A stretch of 64,000 bases of DNA from Brachionus rotundiformis. Its lineage: Eukaryota; Rotifera; Eurotatoria; Ploima; Brachionidae. This document shows positions 56,437 through 64,000 of the stretch, in pieces. Under the pieces are notes generated by a model. It did no database searches and was not told the DNA's origin. It was given only the letters and a program-made list of their open reading frames with translations. How positions within the stretch are numbered: position 1 is the stretch's first letter; each line of letters opens with the position of its first letter. The stretch spans positions 596,514-660,513 of the forward strand of contig JAESIW010000115.1 in the NCBI GenBank assembly GCA_016802295.1, given 5' to 3'. Made by a program: the position numbers and the translations under genes.

Positions 56437-56683
56437 CTAGATTAGCAAAGTAAAATTTCTGATCAAATTTCAGGCGCTCAGTCTTGCTCAAACATTTTTA
56501 GATGCGCAATTAAATTTCATTGCATTTTTAGAAATTACAATCCTTTTTTTCAAAAGTTTGAAAATAAAGCTCTGAAATGTTAAAAGAAAAAAAAATCAGC
56601 GATGAAATTTAATTGCGCATCTAAAAATGTTTGAGCAAGATTGAGCGCTTGAAATTTGATCAAAAATTTTACTTTGCTTCTAG
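56437..56683. repeat. Foldback (MITE-like) element, about 247 bp
   Basis: Inverted arms of about 83 bp: 56437-56520 and 56602-56683. They share CTAG...GCAAAGTAAAATTT, TCTGATCAAATTTCA, GCGCTCA, CTTGCTCAAACATTTTTAGA and TGCGCAATTAAATTTCAT, with a few mismatches. The loop is about 80 bp and A/T-rich. No ORF. Confidence 0.8.
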
Positions 56684-57149
56684 ATTTAATTTTTTCTTTA
56701 AATAGTCCGGATATTTATGTAGAATTCGTATGAAAATCACCCTATATAAATAAATTCACTCCTTTTGTTTACGCATATTGTGCCCAATTATATTGAAGAA
56801 TTCGTTAAAAAATTATATAGTTAACTTTTATTTGATATTTAAATTTAATTTCAAAAATATCTCCACAGTTATTTTCATTTGAAGCATTCAATGCAAATTG
56901 TTGGGATGAATTATGAGCAATTAATCACAAATTTTGACTCATTGCTTTAGGTACAAATCCTTTTTGAATATTCGATGCATTTAAATCAGTTTCCTCCAAA
57001 TAATAGAAAATTTTTGATTTTTTTCGATCAAAAATCCATTTGCTTAAAATTGAAAACTCAAGCACTCACAATTGATCAATTCTACTTACAATAGTGATTT
57101 TTTAACGCTTCGAAATTATAAACACCAACACACGTGTTCACGATTGTTC
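56684..57149. other. Intergenic, probably further transposon decay
   Basis: No readable gene. Mixed-composition sequence next to a helicase relic, so probably part of the same decayed element. Confidence 0.35.
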
Positions 57150-57620
57150 TTGTGATTTGTGAATTTTCATTGATTCATACTCGACAAGAGTAAATTTTCT
57201 ACGATCAACATAATAATTGCCACCACATTTAGGAAAATTGATTTAACTATTTGTTGTTCGTATTCTGAAGCAGTCAAATCACTTTTTATCCATTTCATTT
57301 GGTGATTTGATTGTCGTATCAATTAACCAACTTCTTTGTCTGGAAATTTTAAATATACACGTTTAGCAAGTGGCTTATCGTTTGTTTTATTTTGTAAACA
57401 CAATAAGTCTCAAACAAAAAATTGCACCATTAAAAAGGCAATCTTTTGTTCGTATATTTGTTGTAATCATGTATTTAGAATTGAGCTTTAGACGAAGCAA
57501 TGTTGGCATAACGCATGTTCTATTCAAGTCCATTTTGTTACGTAAACAAGCGATCAAATATCTTGTTCAAGAAGTTATTTTTTCCTTGCCCAAAGCATGA
57601 TCAATTGCTCTATTTTCAAT
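57150..57620 (-). pseudogene. Decayed PIF1/Helitron-type helicase fragment
   Basis: On the minus strand, in broken frames: LRLKLNSKYMITTNIRTKDC followed by LFNGAICLRLIVF, then KPLAKRVYLKFPDKEVG. This is the order seen near the C-terminus of PIF1-like helicases of Helitrons ('LRLKVG..VMLLRNI....GLVNGT...IV'). At least three frame breaks. Identification rests on these short motifs. Confidence 0.4.
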
Positions 57621-58149
57621 AAGTTGGCTTGGCATTTATTAAAATTTATGTTCGTTTTACTCTTACTTTTATTCGAATGTATTAGACATAAGCTCAAAAA
57701 ACGATGTACAGATAATGAGAAATTGAAAATGAATTCGCTTGTACTCAAATGGCTTGCTATCAAATAGTACAGTTTTTCAAAAAAAGTTTACATAATTTAG
57801 AAACTTAATTACTAAGAAAAATTACTTTTGAAACTGTTATGTGGGTGGTCTTGTCTTGTTTGTTAACTTATTCTGTAGATTCAAATTCTTAAACTTTGTA
57901 CTTATTATTTAAAAGCCTTCACTCCAATTTTTGCTTTTAGTTTTTTTTAAATTTTCAATTTTTGGTCTATTTTTAATTGCCACGGATATTATTTTAAAAT
58001 TTTCTTAAAACTATAAACATTTAATTTTGATATCATGCACGTAATTTTCTAGAACAGTCACAAAAAAGTTTGAGGTAATACAAATTATTAACATGTTGTG
58101 CCTCAGATAAAAGATTATGATATAAAAAAGAAAGGCTAACATGTGATCT
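57621..58149. other. Intergenic, AT-rich
   Basis: No gene recognised. Confidence 0.45.
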
Positions 58150-58375
58150 TTGACCAGACTCTCGAGAATCTTCGATTTCTTAACAAATCGAGGAGTTAAT
58201 GCCTGGAATAGTCTACCTCAATACATCGTCAATTCCGAATCAATCATCAATTTCAAAATTAATCTGGACAAACGGCTCAAGAAACAGTCTAATTTACCGC
58301 CATTGCTTCGAAGAAGCTTAACCCAATAGGGTCGTAATATTATTTACTACTACTTACTACTATAATTATTTTAAT
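58150..58375 (+). mobile_element. 5'-truncated LINE copy, C-terminal end and tail
   Basis: Frame from about 58155 to the stop at 58330 reads FLTNRGVNAWNSLPQYIVNS, then INFKINLDKRLKKQSNLPPL. This is the last part of many LINE polymerases ('FFxNRVVxxWNxLPxxVVxA.SVxxFKxxLD'). The stop is followed by the hairpin ACCC-AATA-GGGT and then TACTACTTACTACTAT, a trinucleotide-like tail. Confidence 0.7.
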
Positions 58376-59016
58376 TTTAAATTGGTTTTAATTAATAAGC
58401 TTGATGTGTTTACAACTACATTCTTTAATTTATTTAAATGATGATCAAGGAATAATTCAATCAATAAGACAGATCTAATTTTCACACTTGATTTTAAGAG
58501 CTATCAATATAGAATATTTCTTAAAACAAGATTTACTAAAAAAAAAAGTGTCTCATCGTTGTCCCATCTACAGTAAAACAAACTGTGAATTGTGATCTTT
58601 AGCACCAGGTTGAATCAGGGCTGCATATTCTTTTTTTAAAAATTGTTTAATTTTTATTATTCTTATTTACTTTATTATTAGAGAACTACTTTTATAAAAG
58701 AAAATATATTACCAAAATTTTTGGATGAAGACTGAGGTATCTTAAGATAAGAAAAATAATGATAGACATTTAAAATGACTTTTAATTTAGAATTTTAGTT
58801 GACGAATTATATCAGAAATTATCTTTTAATTTATTTTTATTAATTTTTATATTAAATAAAATAATTAATTACAATACTTATTATTTTTATCATTTCTTTA
58901 TATACTTAATGTCTTTAGTTTTTACTTGGAAAAATTAAAAAAAAAATTTATTCATTAAAAATATCTAAACAAAAATAAACTTAATTTTATTCTTAAGATT
59001 TAATTTATCTTTTATT
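58376..59016. other. Upstream region of the C5orf22-like gene
   Basis: AT-rich. Part of it (58875-58980) is also present, inverted, inside the element at 52247-52773. Confidence 0.6.
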
Positions 59017-60171
59017 ATGAAAAATATAAAAATTGATATTAGAATATTTTCCAAAATAAAAGCTTTGACTTTTAATCTAAATTTAATGTCTAACAAGATC
59101 AAATACAATGAACCCGAAAAGTTTAATATTCATATAGTTGAAGACCATAATGACGCGCTCGAATGTATCTATAAAGAAATTGGTGCCAAACGTATTAAAT
59201 TTTCAGATCTTACCATTGTTCACTTCGATTCGCATCCAGATCTCGGCTTGCCAGAGATAAATGCAGATGATATTTTTTCCAAGCAAAAACTTTTTGACAG
59301 TTTGTCGATTGAAAATTGGATTTTTCCAGCAGTTTATGCTGGACACTTGAAAAATTTGATCTGGATCAAACCAGCTTGGTCAAATCAGATTGAATGTGGA
59401 ACTTACATAATAAACGTTGGTAAAGATTCCAAAACTGGAATGATTCGTTGTGATTCTCGTCTAGAATATTTTACATCTGGAAATATGTATTCATCAGTTG
59501 AAGATTTAAATAATCTAAAAAAACTTTATCTTTATGTTTGTGATTTTGAACAAATTATATGCTCGATGGATGAAATTTTATTAAATTTGATAAATACAAA
59601 TGCAAATAAAAATCTTATTTTAGATATCGATCTCGATTTTTTCTCGACACAAAATCCTTTTTTATTAATGTTTAAGAATTTCGAAGATTACATGTTCTTT
59701 AAGAGAATTTATTCATTCAATGAGCAAATTGACAGATTTGATCCCAATTTTGATTCAAAATTAAATGAATACAATTTAAAGAAAGCAAAAAAATTGGAAA
59801 AACTAAAAAATTTTATTCTAGGTGAAACATTTATTTGTAATGAGGAAATGATTTATTTAAAAGAAATAATTAAAAAAGACAAAATAGATTTTGAAATACT
59901 TCATTCGTACGGTAGTGGAATTGATGGCGTTGATTTGCCTCATCATGTTAGTTCAGATACTGAACTAGATGAATCTATTAAAAAGTTCGAGAGCTTTTTA
60001 AAAATGTATTTCGTAGAGAAGAGCCAAAAGCCAGACTTGATAACAATAGCAAGATCGAGCTTGGATGAGTACTGTCCATTAAGTCAAGTCAGTTTTATTC
60101 AGGATAAAATTTTGGAAAGAATAGAAATTTTATTCGAAAATTCAATTAATAAGGTTAATTATGTATATTAA
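59017..60171 (+). CDS. C5orf22: UPF0489 family protein (C5orf22 homologue)
   Basis: Single exon, 384 residues from the first Met. Met24 (59086), just before the conserved part, is an equally good start. Conserved blocks: IHIVEDHNDAL, IVHFDSHPDLGLP, DSLSIENWIFPAVYAGHL, an IWIKPAW stretch, VGKDSKTGMIR, LILDIDLDFFSTQNPF, DLPHHVSSDTELD and TIARSSLDEYCP. The HFDSHPD and DIDLDFF motifs recall the metal ligands of the arginase/deacetylase fold, so a metal-dependent hydrolase is plausible, but no activity is established that I know of. The acidic linker of vertebrate C5orf22 is absent. A fragment of this gene sits in the element at 52247. Confidence 0.93.
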   Translation: MKNIKIDIRIFSKIKALTFNLNLMSNKIKYNEPEKFNIHIVEDHNDALECIYKEIGAKRIKFSDLTIVHFDSHPDLGLPEINADDIFSKQKLFDSLSIENWIFPAVYAGHLKNLIWIKPAWSNQIECGTYIINVGKDSKTGMIRCDSRLEYFTSGNMYSSVEDLNNLKKLYLYVCDFEQIICSMDEILLNLINTNANKNLILDIDLDFFSTQNPFLLMFKNFEDYMFFKRIYSFNEQIDRFDPNFDSKLNEYNLKKAKKLEKLKNFILGETFICNEEMIYLKEIIKKDKIDFEILHSYGSGIDGVDLPHHVSSDTELDESIKKFESFLKMYFVEKSQKPDLITIARSSLDEYCPLSQVSFIQDKILERIEILFENSINKVNYVY

Positions 60172-60693
60172 ATATTAATTAATAAAGAATTTGTATTTTT
60201 TTAACACAGTTTTTAAAAAAAAATAGAAATGTCTTAAAAAACACTTCTAAATTATCAATCAGAATTTCAAATTAAAATTCAAATAAGGAAAAAACAACAA
60301 TTAATAAATAATTTATAATCTTTTAAATTCAAGATTAATTTTTAATTTTATTTCTTTCAATTAAAGATTTAAACATTTCTAACTATTGAACATGAATAAT
60401 AGTAACTTCTTCGATTCGTTTATGAAATCTTGTATCGCAGTTTTTTTGGTTTAAAAAAATTTAATTTTCCTTTTTTATACTGAGATTAACTATTTATTAT
60501 CTCTCGGAATAAGTGACCGAATGATTTTTTAAATGAACTTCTATTAATTAAATAATAATTATTATTTATTATTATCTTTTCGAAAACGAATAGATTTATT
60601 ATTTAGATAAAAAAATTGCCAGATTCCTGTATTTTATAAAGACCATTTATTAATAATTTTTAAACATCTCAAAAATAACTTTTAAGTTTTAAA
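60172..60693. other. Intergenic, AT-rich
   Basis: AATAAAG follows the stop codon at once. Otherwise no feature. Confidence 0.5.
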
Positions 60694-61689
60694 ATGTTTT
60701 TTCTTAAAAAATTATTTCATAAAAAATCATACAATTTATTTATTTATAAAAATAATCAAAAGATTATAAGTCAATCAATGGGTACCAGTGAACAGCAAAG
60801 CTTGGATAACAAGCTTTTCGAACAAGACAAATTTTATTTTATCGAGTCGAACATTACCAAAAGTATGTCAAAGCAATCAAGTCAATACAAAGAAATTTAT
60901 CAGAAAATTCCAGTTGTTCTGGTCCTCGGTTGGGCAGGAGCCATCGACAAGCATGTAAGAAAATATACTGATATCTATTCTAATTTGGGCTACCATACTT
61001 TGCGATTTTCTCCATCAAATTCGCTCACTTTTTTTAACTATAAATCACACAGCAAATTCGCCTACGAAATGTTAGATTTAATGAAGAACGACTTTAAACT
61101 TATCAAGAATCCGATTGCCACACATTTTTTTAGCAATGCTTCATGCTTTATCATTTATCAACATGTTATTAATGAAATCTCTCAAAATCCTCAAAGTGAA
61201 TATAATTTTTTTGGCCAGAACCACAAATGTTTAATTTATGATAGTGCACCCGGTTTGCCACCTGAACTACCACTGGTTTTCTTTGGCATCAACGATCTAG
61301 TTAAGCAGCAAGTTAAGCTCTCAATATTTAGCTATCCAATAACCATTGGTTTTATGGCACTTGTTGCCTTCATTAAACTAAATCAAAACAATTATTTTAT
61401 TAAAATGTATGAAATTGTAGTGAATGATTCAAGACAAGTTCCCTCATTATATATTTATTCAACAGGTGATAAACTAATTTCGGACAAAAGTATTAAAGAG
61501 TTGATTGAAAGAAGGAAAAATAAATATCCCGAACTTTATGTCAAAGAAGTTTTATATACAGATTCAGAACATGTTTTAATTTATCAAAAGCATCCTCAAG
61601 AATATTTAAACCACATTTATGATCATTTAAAATTTTGTAATTTAGACGTGCATTTATTGCTTAACACAAATCTTAAATCTAAACTTTAA
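60694..61689 (+). CDS. TMEM53: TMEM53 (DUF829) family alpha/beta-hydrolase-like protein
   Basis: Single exon, 331 residues. Conserved family blocks: VVLVLGWAGAIDKHVRKYTD (75-94), YHTLRFSPSNSLTFF, the elbow HFFSNASCFIIYQHV, CLIYDSAPGLPP, an internal hydrophobic helix (FSYPITIGFMALVAFI), PSLYIYSTGDKLI and a terminal SEHVLIYQKHPQEYLN. The elbow serine, DKLI aspartate and SEHV histidine are where a hydrolase triad would sit. Vertebrate TMEM53 is a nuclear-envelope protein that restrains BMP-SMAD signalling. The first 20 residues are basic and hydrophobic and might target mitochondria or a membrane. Family sure, function not. Confidence 0.88.
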   Translation: MFFLKKLFHKKSYNLFIYKNNQKIISQSMGTSEQQSLDNKLFEQDKFYFIESNITKSMSKQSSQYKEIYQKIPVVLVLGWAGAIDKHVRKYTDIYSNLGYHTLRFSPSNSLTFFNYKSHSKFAYEMLDLMKNDFKLIKNPIATHFFSNASCFIIYQHVINEISQNPQSEYNFFGQNHKCLIYDSAPGLPPELPLVFFGINDLVKQQVKLSIFSYPITIGFMALVAFIKLNQNNYFIKMYEIVVNDSRQVPSLYIYSTGDKLISDKSIKELIERRKNKYPELYVKEVLYTDSEHVLIYQKHPQEYLNHIYDHLKFCNLDVHLLLNTNLKSKL

Positions 61690-61747
61690 ATTTTATTAAA
61701 CCAAAATTTTAATTGATTTTTTTTAAATAACAATAAAAATTAGTAAA

Positions 61748-63326
61748 TTATTTTTTAATTTTTTGATTTTTTCCCTCTTTATTTTCAATTGATAAAATTT
61801 TTGCTATTTTTTCATGTTTTTGACTCATAATATTGCGGCATCGGTCTTGGATATTGGTCATGCACCAGCCATCTTTTTCATTGCATCGTGAGCTTTGATT
61901 TTCTTCGGAGTTTATCAAATTTTGGACATCCTCATCTTCAATATCACAAATTTGGTAGAAAACATTTCTGGAACCGGGCAGTTTATCCGGTTTGAATTTA
62001 TACATTTCTTCCTCTGGCTTGAACGTTTTATATTCTTCCAGTTCACTCTCATTTAAATCGCTAGATTTATAAATAAAATTAAAAAGATATTAAAAAAATT
62101 TTCATTACTTACCCCCTAAATTTTCTCTTATGGTAAGAAGACCTAGGTTTAGTTTTAACAATATGCTCGGGCTCAGCTGTATTCCTCAATCTATAATCAA
62201 TCATTTGGTAAATTTTAGCCTCTGGATGTCGCCGCGGATCGTATCCATACTTGACCCAGCAGCTTCTCCAAGGTCCTGTGGTAAAATAATAAGCAACATA
62301 TGGTAAAGTTTCTTTAAGTAACGAAGCCGAAAAGTTTGTTATGCATAATAAAACGCTCTTTAAGTAACATGGTCTAAGCTGAAACAGTTCTTTTAGCTTG
62401 GAAATACATTCTCTGATTTGTTCGGTTCTGGCCGGCTTTAGTTTATCACTTGGCTTATCGGGAACTTCCCGTGAGTTGAACGGAACCAAGAAAGCCTGAC
62501 TACTTCGCTCTTGCCGCAATGAACGAATTAAAAATTTTGAATCTTCTCTATTTTCCTCAGAATTTTTGGATTTTTCATGCTTCTTAGATAATTCTTGACC
62601 AGAATTAGAATTTCCCATTAAGTCTTTGTTGGACTCATTGATTTGTTCCAATATTTGTTTTTTGTTCGGTTCAGATCGATATGAATAGTTAATGGGATCA
62701 TCAAAGCGGCTAAAAAAAGGAGGCAAAATGAACAACTGATTCAATTGGTTTTTTCTCAGCTCATGGTCATAATTTTGAATATTGTTGAACATGAATGTGT
62801 CATAAAAAGCACTATAGGTAAATTTGTTTAATAGTTGGTTTTCTTCATTGATTGTTCTTTGTGTGGTACAGTTCATTGGCAAATATTGAAAATCTGACAT
62901 CTTATTAAAGGTATAAAATCGTTTAACTTTGCCAATTATTTCAATTTTAGGTTCTTTTTGTTCTTTTTTAAATGAAAGAACCAGACATGGCATGCAAAGG
63001 AGATCATTTTGCTTGCTACTTGAAACAACCGGATTTGAAGTGGATTCTGAATTAGTCTCATCTGCTTCACTTTGCGGTTCTAAGGAAGCCGATTCAGCAA
63101 TCGAGTTTGGATCATCAATTTTATTCGAACAAAGTGATTTGGAAAAAATGTTGTCTGGCGTAAAATTTAATAAAAGATTGCAATTTCGTCGAATAAAGGC
63201 TTGATTTATGCGTTCAATACCACCTAATGTTTTGATTGCTAAAGATTCATCTTGCACATGACCAGGGTAATCTACACAAACAAAGTTTCTCAAATTTTTT
63301 TTTAGTATGCTTTGGGTTTCATTCAT
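61748..63326 (-). CDS. GTF3C5: TFIIIC subunit 5 (tau95/Sfc1 family)
   Basis: Two minus-strand exons, 63326-62113 and 62060-61748, with a 52-nt intron, give 508 residues, against about 519 in human. N-terminal block FVCVDYPGHVQDESLAIKTLGG with NLLLNFTPDNIFSKS belongs to the barrel that pairs with GTF3C3/tau55-type partners. The C-terminal DNA-binding part has RPCYLKSVLLCITNFSASLL, YVAYYFTTGPWRSCWVKYGY, DPRRHPEAKIYQMIDYRLR and, across the splice, FKPDKLPGSRNVFYQICDI and DGWCM. The subunit contacts the A box of tRNA genes when RNA polymerase III promoters are recognised. The central Ser/Glu-rich stretch is variable. The usual long acidic C-terminus is shortened to a Lys/Glu tail. Confidence 0.93.
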
Positions 63327-63791
63327 TTTTTTATTTTGAGATTTAAATTAAAAATAACATTACTAAAAATTCAAATATTATTTAAAAATTAGTTAAATAA
63401 TATTTTGAACATAATTTAATTTTTGAAAGTAAAAATATTTGACTTAAAATTTATTAAACTTAGAAGCTGGAAAAATCAAAGTAAAAATATATTTTTTAAT
63501 TCGAAAGAATAAATTAAGTAATTCAATTACTCAATTAAAGTTACATAAAATGTTTTGGTAAAACATTTTGGAGGATCAAAAATACGGAAACAAATCCCAA
63601 AAAAACTCGTATTGATTAAATTAATCCTTTATTATCATTTAAATAAATTAGAGAATGTGTTTAGTAACTCATCAAGTTTATTAATTTAAAACAATTTAAA
63701 ATTGTTACAATTAAATCAAGTAAGCAGTCTGCTAAGTTTATTGAAAAATTTAATAAAATTATTTAAAGTCGATTCTTTAATCTACTTTAAA
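63327..63791. other. Intergenic, AT-rich
   Basis: Between the start of GTF3C5 and the 3' end of the last gene. No feature recognised. Confidence 0.5.
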
Positions 63792-64000
63792 TTATTTAAG
63801 GCTAAAAAATAAGATTATAAAAAGAATAATTGTCGATATTGTTGATGTATTTAGGGAGCTTGTATTGATTGAAGTTGATTGTGTAGAAGACAAAGTACTT
63901 GTAGAATTGTCATTCTTTTAAAGATAAGAAAAATGAGCTAAAAATTACAAAAAATTAAAGTAAATTTTTTACATTTGTTGTTGTTAAAATTGTTGTTGTA
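63792..64000 (-). CDS. 3' end of a Ser/Thr-rich, probably GPI-anchored protein (partial)
   Basis: Two minus-strand exon pieces, 64000-63973 (cut by the window) and 63914-63792, separated by a 58-nt intron with phase-0 borders. They give TTTILTTTN, then NDNSTSTLSSTQSTSINTSS and, after a few more Ser/Thr, a hydrophobic stretch TIILFIILFFSLK at the very end. A mucin-like Ser/Thr run directly followed by a hydrophobic C-terminus with almost no cytosolic tail is the classical form of a GPI-attachment signal; a short tail-anchored membrane protein is the alternative. The ectodomain lies outside the window. Confidence 0.5.

Overview
This is AT-rich animal DNA with spliced metazoan genes. It carries SAS-6, Miro (RHOT), TFIIIC subunit 5, MIF, cytidine deaminase, a Rheb-type GTPase, peflin, microsomal epoxide hydrolases, a rhodopsin-like GPCR, TMEM53 and C5orf22/UPF0489 homologues. 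Very low GC, many introns of only 45-57 nt, splice acceptors placed directly before several start codons, and an abundance of decayed non-LTR retrotransposons and foldback elements would fit a rotifer such as Brachionus. That assignment is inference; only 'metazoan' is secure.

Layout. 1-410: 3' end of a UDP-glycosyltransferase. 1.1-2.0 kb: decayed LINE interrupted by an inverted-repeat element. 2.3-3.7 kb: GPCR (-). 3.7-12 kb: gene desert with a foldback element and a LINE relic. 12-20 kb: two genes fusing a RING finger to a penta-EF-hand (PEF) domain, a DOK/IRS-type PTB gene (-), a small one-pass membrane protein, and a peflin. 20-22 kb: inverted-repeat element. 22.2-24.7 kb: SAS-6. 25-31 kb: LINE ends and a diverged tandem duplication. 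31-35 kb: Rheb-like GTPase and cytidine deaminase. 35.9-37.1 kb: LINE relic. 37.8-41.6 kb: tandem epoxide hydrolases. 41.7-42.1 kb: MIF (-). 42.9-45.2 kb: TPR-TIR protein. 45.6-46.9 kb: small membrane protein and a palindromic pair of micro-genes. 47.8-48.1 kb: Tc1/mariner relic. 48.5-52.0 kb: Miro. 52.2-52.8 kb: inverted-repeat element carrying an antisense, rearranged piece of the C5orf22-like gene. 53.1-55.9 kb: large TPR array. 56.4-58.4 kb: foldback element, helicase relic and LINE end. 59.0-61.7 kb: C5orf22-like and TMEM53-like genes. 61.7-63.3 kb: GTF3C5 (-). 63.8 kb to the end: 3' end of a Ser/Thr-rich, probably GPI-anchored protein (-).

How the genes relate. Most are unlinked housekeeping genes. 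The coherent local group is the PEF cluster at 12-20 kb. Two members carry a complete C3HC4 RING in front of the calcium-binding PEF domain, and the third is an ordinary Pro/Gln/Tyr-rich peflin. In mammals the PEF proteins peflin and ALG-2 are calcium-dependent co-adaptors of the CUL3-KLHL12 ubiquitin ligase acting on COPII coats, so a RING-PEF fusion reads as a one-chain calcium-controlled ubiquitin ligase. This is my main candidate for an undescribed system. The TPR-TIR protein, the palindromic micro-gene pair and the gene-fragment-carrying inverted-repeat element are the next most interesting.

Exon boundaries were worked out by hand from GT-AG sites, reading frame and family alignment from memory. 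No search or transcript data were available.
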